Part shown: one piece after another, positions 14,364 through 20,429 of the stretch | Layout of the letters: every line of letters begins with the position of its first letter | How positions within the stretch are numbered: position 1 is the first letter of the stretch | NCBI GenBank assembly: GCA_903819815.1 | Contig: CAIJFC010000055.1 | Coordinates: forward strand, 1-20,429 | DNA from: an uncultured Bacteroidota bacterium | Lineage (GTDB): Bacteria > Bacteroidota > Bacteroidia > Flavobacteriales > Flavobacteriaceae | Reading direction: 5' to 3' | DNA: 20,429 nt | Notes under the pieces: model-generated | Databases searched by the model: none | What the model was told of the DNA's origin: nothing | The model's input: the letters and a program-made list of their open reading frames with translations, nothing else | Made by a program: the position numbers and the translations under genes

Positions 14364-15524
14364 ATGAAAATACTTCTTCTTGGCTCTGGTGAATTAGGAA
14401 AAGAATTTACAATTGCAGCTCAACGAATTGGGCAAATTGTAATTGCTGTAGATAACTATGAAAATGCCCCAGCGATGCAAGTCGCCAATGGATTTGAAGT
14501 AGTCAACATGCTTGATGGTTCCGAATTAGACCGAATTGTAGCCAAGCACCAACCCGATTTTATAGTTCCCGAAATTGAAGCAATCAGAACCGAACGCTTT
14601 TATAATTATGAAAGCCAAGGGATTAAAGTCGTTCCTTCAGCGAAAGCGGCTAATTTCACTATGAATAGAAAAGCAATTCGTGATTTGGCTGCCAAAGAAT
14701 TAGGATTGAAAACGGCCAATTATAGATACGCTACTACGCCCGAAGAATTAAATAAAGCAGTTTTAGAAGTTGGAATTCCTTGCGTTGTAAAACCTTTAAT
14801 GTCCTCTTCAGGAAAAGGGCAATCTACAATAAAAACGGAATCGGATATTGAAAAAGCATGGAATTATTCCGTTGAAGGTTCGCGTGGAGATGTTATAGAA
14901 GTGATTGTAGAAGCATTTGTAAAGTTCAATTCTGAAATTACTTTGTTGACCGTGGTTCAAAATAATAATCCAACACTTTTTTGTGCTCCAATTGGCCATC
15001 GCCAAGAAAGAGGCGATTATCAGGAGAGTTGGCAACCTGCAAGAATTTCTGAAGCTGACTTAAACGAAGCGCAGAATATGGCTCAGAAGGTTACTAAAGC
15101 TTTAGGTGGTGCAGGACTTTTTGGGGTAGAATTTTTTCTTTCTGACGAAGGGGTTTACTTTTCAGAATTGTCACCAAGACCTCACGATACCGGAATGGTA
15201 ACTTTAGCTGGAACTCAAAATTTTAACGAATTTGAATTGCATTTACGTGCGATTTTGAGTTTGCCAATATTTGAAATAACATTAGAAAAGGCGGGTGCAA
15301 GTGCGGTAATTTTAGCTTCTGAAAATAGCTTAAATCCAACCTATGAAGGAATTGAAAAAATAGCTTCATTACCAAAAACAGATTTTAGAATATTTGGAAA
15401 ACCAACATCACGACCTTACAGAAGAATGGGTGTTTCCTTGACTTATGATAATTTAGAAACTCCTATTGAAGAAATTGTTGAACGAGCAATTGCTGCTGCA
15501 AATGTGGTAAAAGTCCATCATTAA
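14364..15524 (+). CDS. purT: Formate-dependent phosphoribosylglycinamide formyltransferase (GAR transformylase 2)
   Basis: The 386-residue ATP-grasp enzyme uses ATP and formate to formylate GAR in the third step of purine synthesis. The N-terminal PreATP-grasp domain begins MKILLLGSGELGKEFTIAAQR and continues with VDNYENAPAMQVA and IVPEIEAIRTE, which are specific to PurT as against PurK. The ATP-grasp core has PCVVKPLMSSSGKGQS (the ATP lysine and glycine-rich loop), GVEFFLSDEGVYFSELSPRPHDTGMVTL with metal-binding acidic residues, and the C-terminal KPTSRPYRRMGVSL. Length is normal and complete. It lies at the end of the desaturase-aminotransferase run. No clear hairpin terminator follows. Instead intergenic repeat copy 3 occupies the downstream spacer. 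Confidence 0.96.
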   Translation: MKILLLGSGELGKEFTIAAQRIGQIVIAVDNYENAPAMQVANGFEVVNMLDGSELDRIVAKHQPDFIVPEIEAIRTERFYNYESQGIKVVPSAKAANFTMNRKAIRDLAAKELGLKTANYRYATTPEELNKAVLEVGIPCVVKPLMSSSGKGQSTIKTESDIEKAWNYSVEGSRGDVIEVIVEAFVKFNSEITLLTVVQNNNPTLFCAPIGHRQERGDYQESWQPARISEADLNEAQNMAQKVTKALGGAGLFGVEFFLSDEGVYFSELSPRPHDTGMVTLAGTQNFNEFELHLRAILSLPIFEITLEKAGASAVILASENSLNPTYEGIEKIASLPKTDFRIFGKPTSRPYRRMGVSLTYDNLETPIEEIVERAIAAANVVKVHH

Positions 15525-15565
15525 TCGGTTTAGAAAACGATATTAAAAAATCCAAACGTACTTGA

Positions 15566-15635
15566 TAGCCCCGATGGTAGTGGTAGCTCTTGCGCAGGAA
15601 CGAAGCAAGACTATAAAGGACAGCGGGACAAATTG
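15566..15635 (-). repeat. Intergenic structured repeat, copy 3 (inverted)
   Basis: Read on the minus strand this segment holds GTCCCGCTGTCC near its start and ends CCATCGGGGCTA, aligning with copies 1 and 2. The closing stem here is CGGG (15624-15627) with CCCG (15570-15573), so both partners differ from CCAG/CTGG in a compensating way. The central hairpin pairs TCTTGC (15588-15593) with GCAAGA (15605-15610), extended by TAG/CTA around one bulged base. Unlike the other copies it is antisense to both neighbouring genes, and it ends before the fabD promoter. Confidence 0.7.
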
Positions 15636-15651
15636 TTATTATGAAAATGGA

Positions 15652-15680
15652 TTGATTTGCTCAAAAAAATACTATTTTTG
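15652..15680 (+). promoter_or_regulatory. Promoter of fabD (TTG-N18-TATTTTTG)
   Basis: TATTTTTG (15673-15680) matches TAnnTTTG exactly, with TTG at 15652-15654 at a spacing of 18 bp. The predicted start leaves roughly 25 nt before the ATG at 15713. Confidence 0.7.
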
Positions 15681-15712
15681 CATTCCAATTTAAGTTAATT
15701 AAACATAAAAAT

Positions 15713-16585
15713 ATGAAAGCATTTATATTTCCAGGTCAGGGAGCTCAGTTTACAGGAATGGGAAAAGAATTATATGAAAATTCAGAATTAGCAAAGGATT
15801 TATTTGAAAAAGCAAATGAAATTTTAGGTTTTCGAATTACAGATGTCATGTTTGAAGGAACTGCTGAAGAATTAAAAGAAACCAAAGTTACCCAACCAGC
15901 TGTATTTTTGCATTCAGTAATAATGGCAAAAACATTATCCGATTTCAAGCCTGAAATGGTTGCTGGACATTCTTTAGGAGAATTTTCTGCACTAGTTGCA
16001 AATGGTACATTATCATTTGAAGACGGATTAAAATTAGTTTCAAAAAGGGCATTAGCCATGCAAAAAGCTTGTGAAATAAAACCTTCAACTATGGCTGCGG
16101 TTTTAGGATTGGAAGATGCTGTTGTTGAAGAAGTTTGCGCTTCAATTGATGGAGTTGTAGTTGCTGCAAACTATAACTGCCCGGGACAATTAGTGATATC
16201 GGGAGAGTTTTCAGCAGTTGAAAAAGCTTGTGAGGCGATGAAAGAAGCGGGAGCAAAAAGAGCTTTATTATTACCTGTTGGCGGCGGTTTTCACTCCCCA
16301 ATGATGGAGCCGGCTCGCGAGGAATTAGCAGCGGCAATTGAATCGACTACTTTTTCAACTCCAATATGTCCAGTTTATCAAAATGTAACTGCCAATGCGG
16401 TTTCAGATCCACTTGAGATTAAGAAAAATCTAATTATTCAACTTACGGCTCCTGTAAAATGGACGCAGTCTGTTCAACAAATGGTTAAAGACGGTGCTAC
16501 TTTATTTACTGAAGTTGGTCCTGGAAAAGTGCTCGTTGGATTGGTAGGGAAAATTGACCGTGATGCAATTACTGAAAATGCATAG
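15713..16585 (+). CDS. fabD: Malonyl-CoA:ACP transacylase
   Basis: The 290-residue cytoplasmic enzyme loads malonyl groups from CoA onto acyl carrier protein for fatty-acid synthesis. The oxyanion-hole loop is FPGQGAQFTGMG (6-17), the nucleophile S87 lies in GHSLGEFSAL, the carboxylate-binding R112 is in SKRALAMQ, and the catalytic H194 is in PVGGGFHSPMM. The C-terminal FTEVGPGKVLVGLVGKI is also typical. Length is normal for FabD and no other fatty-acid synthase domain is attached. It stands alone rather than in a fab cluster, with its own consensus promoter, and converges on prc with a shared terminator. A functional link to the desaturase three genes upstream (both concern membrane lipids) is plausible but is not shown by operon structure. 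Confidence 0.97.
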   Translation: MKAFIFPGQGAQFTGMGKELYENSELAKDLFEKANEILGFRITDVMFEGTAEELKETKVTQPAVFLHSVIMAKTLSDFKPEMVAGHSLGEFSALVANGTLSFEDGLKLVSKRALAMQKACEIKPSTMAAVLGLEDAVVEEVCASIDGVVVAANYNCPGQLVISGEFSAVEKACEAMKEAGAKRALLLPVGGGFHSPMMEPAREELAAAIESTTFSTPICPVYQNVTANAVSDPLEIKKNLIIQLTAPVKWTQSVQQMVKDGATLFTEVGPGKVLVGLVGKIDRDAITENA

Positions 16586-16600
16586 ACAACAAATTAATAA

Positions 16601-16635
16601 AAAAAAGTCCTGAGAAAAACTCAGGACTTTTTTTT
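16601..16635. terminator. Bidirectional terminator between fabD and prc
   Basis: AAAAAAGTCCTGAG (16601-16614) and CTCAGGACTTTTTT (16620-16633) form a perfect 14-bp stem with loop AAAAA. The T-run continues to 16635 for fabD, and the A-run gives a T-run for prc on the minus strand. The prc stop codon overlaps the T-run edge. Confidence 0.93.
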
Positions 16636-18853
16636 AAGACTTTACTAATTTGTCTTTTTTCTTTAGCGTAACATTTGTTTTCTTAGCAATTTCTTTAGTT
16701 TGTAAATCGCTTAAAACATTTAGAGCCTCATCCACATAAATATCTTTAGCTAAACTCTCGTGCCATCTTTGTCTTTTCTCTTTCAAAGCCAAATCGGTTT
16801 TCATCAATTCATTTTCATAAGGAAGTGAATTGAAAGTCAATTGGTTTTTATAATCCAAAACAGATTTGTATTTTTTTGAAGTTTCTTCAAGTAATTTTTG
16901 TTCTGATTTAAATTTATCAATTTGCAAATTGTAAACATAGTCTTCACTTCTTTCATTGATCCATTTGGCATTTTCATCAATCAATTTAAATTGATTATTT
17001 TCCGCCAAACGTATTTTACTATTCGCAATTGCAGTAGAAATACTATTTGGTTTATTCCAAACAGAGTAATCTGCAGCATCTATTTTATCCCATGGCATTG
17101 CATTATCAATATCACGTTCTCCCATTTTTATATAAGAATACTTGTCAGGCATCACAACATCACTACTAACGCCCTCCAACTGGGTTGATCCTCCGTTAAT
17201 TCTATAGAATTTTTGCGTAGTTGTTTTTAGTGCTCCAAGATCTCCAATAGTTGAATTTCTTACAAATTGATTTAGATCGATAATATTTTGAACTGTACCC
17301 TTTCCATAAGACTGCTTGCTACCGATTATAACTCCTCGCTTATAATCTTGAATTGCTGCTGCTAAAATTTCTGAAGCGGATGCAGAAAAATTATTTATCA
17401 TCACAACCAAAGGACCTTCCCATTGTATTTTTTTATCTCTATCTGATAGAACTTCTTTTTTACCTGTAGCCGATTTAATTTGAACTATTGGACCTTGTTC
17501 GATAAATAATCCGGCAATGTCGACAACTGTTTTTAATGATCCACCACCATCATCACGAACATCCAATACAATTCCATTTACACCCGCTTTTTTTAATCTT
17601 TCCACCTCAATCGCCATGTCTTTTCCTGCGTCTCTACTATCAGCATTTTCAAAATCAATATAAAATTTAGGCAAATAAATTACCCCATATTTTAACCCAT
17701 TTTTCTCAACAATACTTGATTTCAAATACGTTTCTTCAATTTCAATTTCGTCTCGAATTAAGGTAATAACTTTAATTGTACCGTCTGTTTTTTTAACTGT
17801 TAAACGAACTTCTGTTCCTTTAGGTCCTTTGATTTTCTTTACCACGTCATCAATTTTCATACCTACAACATCAACAGGATCTTTGTCGCCTTGAGCAACT
17901 TTAAGAAAAATATCACCTACTTCTAACTCTTTACCTCTCCAGGCTGGACCTCCGGAAATTAATTCTGTGATTTCCGTAAAATCATTTTTCTTTTGAAGAC
18001 GAGCACCAATTCCGAAAAATTTTCCGGACATACTCACATCAAATCGTTCTTTTTCTTCGGGAGCAAAATAGGAGGTGTGAGGGTCAAAACGCTCCGCAAT
18101 TGAATTTACAAAAATAGAAAACCATTCGTCTCTTTTTACATCATCAATTAATTCAAAGTACTCGTTCATGGATTTTAATGAACTTTCACGAGTTTCTTTT
18201 TCAATTTGTTCAAATGTTTTAGGGGTATTATCAATCGGTTTTTCAGCTTTTTTTGATCCTAAAGAATCTTTTTTAGCTTTTACAACACCATTTTTAATGT
18301 CTTCTTCCAATTTTAATCTGGCAGTTAGTGAGGATAAAACAGATAATTTCATTTGTTTTCTCCACTTTTCTTTTAACTCAGTAATAGAAGTTGCATAAGG
18401 CGCTTTTTCATAATCAGAATTAAATTCTTCATCAACATTAAAATCGAAAGGTTGACTTAATATTGATTTATAATAGTTTTTACTTTCCTCAATACGTTGT
18501 TTTAATCGTGAATACGTTAAATTGAAAAATGTCAAATCTTTATTTTTAATTTGATCGTCTAATTCGGTTTCATACTCAGAAAATTCTACAATATCTGATT
18601 TCAAAAAGAATCTTTTAGTAGGATCTAGTGCTATTAAATATTCTTTATATAAACTTTTAGAAAAATCATCATTAATTTCTGCTGGGCTATAATGCCCTTT
18701 TTCAATTACATATGTTAGTAATTCTAATAATAATTTGTCTTTTTCTGGATCTCCTTTTTGCTTTGGAATAAAACTCCATAACATTAAAGAAGCAATTAAA
18801 ATGAGTGATAATATCTTATAATTCCTTTTCATAAAATTCAAAATTGTATTCAT
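16634..18853 (-). CDS. prc: Carboxy-terminal (tail-specific) processing protease, S41 family
   Basis: The 739-residue protease begins with a hydrophobic segment (NYKILSLILIASLMLWSF, 11-28) that acts as signal or membrane anchor, placing the enzyme in the periplasm. Residues about 40-260 form the N-terminal Tsp domain, ending RFDPHTSYF. A PDZ domain follows at about 275-365 (KFFGIGARLQ to VRLTVKK). The S41 core contains GIVLDVRDDGGGSLK, the catalytic Ser in NNFSASASEILAAA (488-500), and the Lys partner K518 in KQSYGKGTVQ. The remaining part is the C-terminal domain of Prc/Tsp proteins. Such enzymes degrade or trim periplasmic proteins from the C-terminus. The ATG at 18853 is used, but an in-frame ATG seven codons later (18832) is equally usable. 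Length is normal. It is divergent from the small membrane gene and lpxB. Confidence 0.95.
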   Translation of the reverse strand: MNTILNFMKRNYKILSLILIASLMLWSFIPKQKGDPEKDKLLLELLTYVIEKGHYSPAEINDDFSKSLYKEYLIALDPTKRFFLKSDIVEFSEYETELDDQIKNKDLTFFNLTYSRLKQRIEESKNYYKSILSQPFDFNVDEEFNSDYEKAPYATSITELKEKWRKQMKLSVLSSLTARLKLEEDIKNGVVKAKKDSLGSKKAEKPIDNTPKTFEQIEKETRESSLKSMNEYFELIDDVKRDEWFSIFVNSIAERFDPHTSYFAPEEKERFDVSMSGKFFGIGARLQKKNDFTEITELISGGPAWRGKELEVGDIFLKVAQGDKDPVDVVGMKIDDVVKKIKGPKGTEVRLTVKKTDGTIKVITLIRDEIEIEETYLKSSIVEKNGLKYGVIYLPKFYIDFENADSRDAGKDMAIEVERLKKAGVNGIVLDVRDDGGGSLKTVVDIAGLFIEQGPIVQIKSATGKKEVLSDRDKKIQWEGPLVVMINNFSASASEILAAAIQDYKRGVIIGSKQSYGKGTVQNIIDLNQFVRNSTIGDLGALKTTTQKFYRINGGSTQLEGVSSDVVMPDKYSYIKMGERDIDNAMPWDKIDAADYSVWNKPNSISTAIANSKIRLAENNQFKLIDENAKWINERSEDYVYNLQIDKFKSEQKLLEETSKKYKSVLDYKNQLTFNSLPYENELMKTDLALKEKRQRWHESLAKDIYVDEALNVLSDLQTKEIAKKTNVTLKKKDKLVKS

Positions 18854-18926
18854 TAAATTTTTTAACTAAGGTAAACAAAAAAAAGTTTCACGAAATACTG
18901 ATTTGGCTAATTTTTTGTTAAAGAAT

Positions 18927-18934
18927 CAAAAGTA
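18927..18934 (-). promoter_or_regulatory. -7 box of prc promoter (TACTTTTG)
   Basis: On the minus strand TACTTTTG (18934 to 18927) matches TAnnTTTG. It implies a leader of about 65 nt before the ATG at 18853. No TTG is seen at the usual upstream distance. Confidence 0.45.
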
Positions 18935-18956
18935 AGGATGTGAGATTAAAAATGAT

Positions 18957-18964
18957 TATTTTTA
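18957..18964 (+). promoter_or_regulatory. Weak -7-like box before the small membrane gene and lpxB
   Basis: TATTTTTA is one base off TAnnTTTG, in the spacer divergent to prc and about 35 bp before the ATG at 18999. It is the best candidate in the region but remains tentative. Confidence 0.3.
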
Positions 18965-18998
18965 CAGCTGAAAATAGTTGTTTTCAATACGGAAATAA

Positions 18999-19271
18999 AT
19001 GAAAAAAATAGACCTTTTTTACGGGTTAATAATTGGACTAACCGTCTCATTAATTGGTGTTTATATGTTTATTATTGCCTTTACTCCCTACACATTTTTG
19101 AGTGGTTTACAGCTCTTAAAATACGAAGGAAAATTAGGTAAAGTAATTACTTTGGGAACCGTTTTAAATATTGGAATGTTTTTTATACTATTAAAATATA
19201 AAAAAGAAACAATAGCAAAAGGGATACTATTAGCTGTCATAATTTTAACTATCATCACATTATTTATATAG
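18999..19271 (+). CDS. Small three-helix membrane protein of unknown function
   Basis: This 90-residue protein has three predicted membrane spans: about 7-28 (FYGLIIGLTVSLIGVYMFIIAF), 49-64 (VITLGTVLNIGMFFILL) and 73-90 (AKGILLAVIILTIITLFI), with short charged loops (YEGKLGK and KYKKETIAK). I do not recognise a named family. It starts with ATG, has coding-like composition and good reading-frame use, and ends 9 bp before the lpxB ATG, so the two are almost certainly cotranscribed. That placement suggests an envelope-related role, perhaps near lipid A synthesis, but nothing in the sequence shows a reaction. An antisense reading frame across the same bases is judged a shadow. Confidence 0.82.
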   Translation: MKKIDLFYGLIIGLTVSLIGVYMFIIAFTPYTFLSGLQLLKYEGKLGKVITLGTVLNIGMFFILLKYKKETIAKGILLAVIILTIITLFI

Positions 19272-19280
19272 ATCAATCCT

Positions 19281-20393
19281 ATGAAATACTACATTATAGC
19301 AGGAGAAGCTTCAGGAGATTTACACGGGTCAAATTTGATGAAGTCTTTGTATAATGAAGATCCAAAAGCAGAAATTCGTTTTTGGGGAGGCGACTTAATG
19401 CAGTCGGTAGGCGGAACTTTGGTAAAACACTATAAAGAATTATCGTTCATGGGATTTCTTGAAGTGGTTTTAAATTTAAAAACTATTTTAAACAATATTA
19501 AAATCTGCAAAAAAGATATTTTAGAATTCCAGCCCGACGTTTTAGTTTTTATAGATTACCCCGGATTTAATATGAGGATTGCTAAATGGGCAAAAAAATT
19601 AGGAATGAAAACTCATTATTACATTTCACCTCAAATTTGGGCTTGGAAAGAAAATAGAATTAAAGATATCAAGCGAGATATTGATAAAATGTATGTGATT
19701 TTGCCATTTGAAAAAGACTTTTATGAAAAAAAACACCAGTATGAAGTTGAATTTGTTGGCCATCCCTTAATAGACGCCATCAATAATCGAATTTCTATAG
19801 ATGAATCTATTTTTAGAAAAGAAAATTTCTTGAGCGATAAGCCAATTATTGCGATTTTACCAGGTAGTAGAAAGCAAGAAATTACCAAAATGTTAAGCGT
19901 AATGCTGAGTGTTGTTGCTGATTTTCCTGACTATCAATTTGTAATTGCAGGTGCTCCAAGTCAAGAATTTTCATTTTATTCCACTTTTTTAACGGCTAAT
20001 AATTGTCATTTCATATCCAATAAAACCTATGATTTATTAAGCATTTCATTTGCTGCATTAGTAACGTCCGGAACGGCAACATTGGAAACTGCGCTTTTTA
20101 AAGTTCCCGAAGTTGTTTGCTACAAAGGGAGTTGGCTTTCCTACCAAATTGCAAAAAGAATTGTAACCTTAAAATACATTTCTTTAGTGAATTTGATTAT
20201 GGACAAAGAAGTGGTTACTGAATTGATTCAAGATAATTTGAATACAAGTACGCTTAAAATCGAGCTTCAGAAACTCTTAAATTCAAATCACCGAGATTTG
20301 GTTCTAGAAAATTATAATGCCCTTGAAAAGAAATTGGGAGGTAGCGGCGCAAGCGAAAAAACAGCTAAGCTAATTGTAAAAAACCTCAAATAA
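19281..20393 (+). CDS. lpxB: Lipid-A-disaccharide synthase
   Basis: The 370-residue glycosyltransferase (GT19 family) joins UDP-2,3-diacylglucosamine with lipid X to form the lipid A disaccharide at the cytoplasmic face of the inner membrane. The N-terminus KYYIIAGEASGDLHGSNLM is the family signature. Other hallmarks are RFWGGDLMQSVGG, the SFMGFLEV segment, FIDYPGFNMRIAKWAKK, THYYISPQIWAWKENRIKDIK, FVGHPLID and ILPGSRKQEI, and, in the C-terminal half, LVTSGTATLETALFKVPEVVCYK. Length fits LpxB. The start at 19281, 9 bp after the preceding stop, gives the expected N-terminus. The gene ends 36 bp before the window end and no terminator hairpin is visible there. Confidence 0.97.
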   Translation: MKYYIIAGEASGDLHGSNLMKSLYNEDPKAEIRFWGGDLMQSVGGTLVKHYKELSFMGFLEVVLNLKTILNNIKICKKDILEFQPDVLVFIDYPGFNMRIAKWAKKLGMKTHYYISPQIWAWKENRIKDIKRDIDKMYVILPFEKDFYEKKHQYEVEFVGHPLIDAINNRISIDESIFRKENFLSDKPIIAILPGSRKQEITKMLSVMLSVVADFPDYQFVIAGAPSQEFSFYSTFLTANNCHFISNKTYDLLSISFAALVTSGTATLETALFKVPEVVCYKGSWLSYQIAKRIVTLKYISLVNLIMDKEVVTELIQDNLNTSTLKIELQKLLNSNHRDLVLENYNALEKKLGGSGASEKTAKLIVKNLK

Positions 20394-20414
20394 TTCCGAT
20401 AAAAAATAATTGCA

Positions 20415-20422
20415 TAAATTTG
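20415..20422 (+). promoter_or_regulatory. -7-like box at the window end (TAAATTTG)
   Basis: TAAATTTG matches TAnnTTTG and lies 21 bp past lpxB, so it may drive a gene outside the window. No suitably spaced TTG is visible. Confidence 0.35.
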
Positions 20423-20429
20423 CATAAAA

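Noticed and set aside
15566..15635. Segment resembling a tRNA fragment because of GGTAGCTC-like text
   Set aside because: It has no acceptor or T-arm and aligns far better with the two other intergenic repeat copies.
16922..17188. Plus-strand open reading frame inside prc
   Set aside because: It is antisense to conserved prc coding sequence and has no domain of its own.

Overview
The window looks like a chromosomal stretch from a member of the Bacteroidota, most likely Flavobacterium or a close relative. The reasons are AT-rich DNA, starts without obvious Shine-Dalgarno sequences, many copies of the Bacteroidota -7 promoter box TAnnTTTG (sometimes with TTG about 18-22 bp upstream), and gene families typical of the phylum: a DUF5916 outer-membrane protein, a type IX secretion plug protein (DUF5103) and a Prc-type S41 protease. 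Most of the window is core metabolism and cell-envelope housekeeping. I see no phage, plasmid, CRISPR or defence island.

Layout. 1-712: the 3' end of a dipeptidase E gene cut by the window edge, then a tRNA-Gly(TCC) on the minus strand with its own promoter and terminator. 713-3699: a GNAT acetyltransferase and a large DUF5916 outer-membrane protein. 3803-6223: gpmI (glycolysis), a strong terminator, then map (N-terminal methionine removal). 6221-6725: a small GxxExxY (PD-(D/E)XK-like) gene enclosed by 32-bp imperfect inverted repeats, resembling a compact inserted cassette. 6740-9350: a SAM methyltransferase, the T9SS plug protein and apaG. 9583-11906: pruA (proline catabolism) convergent with rsmG (16S rRNA methylation) across a shared bidirectional terminator. 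12010-15524: a closely spaced run of fatty-acid desaturase, PLP aminotransferase and purT. 15713-18853: fabD (fatty-acid synthesis) convergent with prc, again sharing a bidirectional terminator. 18999-20393: a small three-helix membrane protein gene 9 bp upstream of lpxB (lipid A synthesis).

Working relationships. Several genes serve membrane and envelope biology (DUF5916 protein, T9SS plug, desaturase, fabD, prc, lpxB), but apart from short co-directional runs they do not form one pathway operon. Four terminators are clear hairpins with T-tracts, and two of them are shared by convergent genes.

The non-routine signals lie mostly outside the genes. (1) Three diverged copies of one intergenic element (3713-3790, 9355-9497, and inverted at 15566-15635) keep the same ends, differ in their central hairpins, and show a paired base change at their closing stem (CCAG/CTGG versus CCCG/CGGG), as expected for a structured RNA or foldback DNA element. 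(2) The GxxExxY cassette has inverted repeats made of roughly 10-bp units. (3) The methyltransferase gene carries a probable in-frame, palindrome-bounded insertion. None of these needs an exotic explanation, but each can be tested by comparative genomics.
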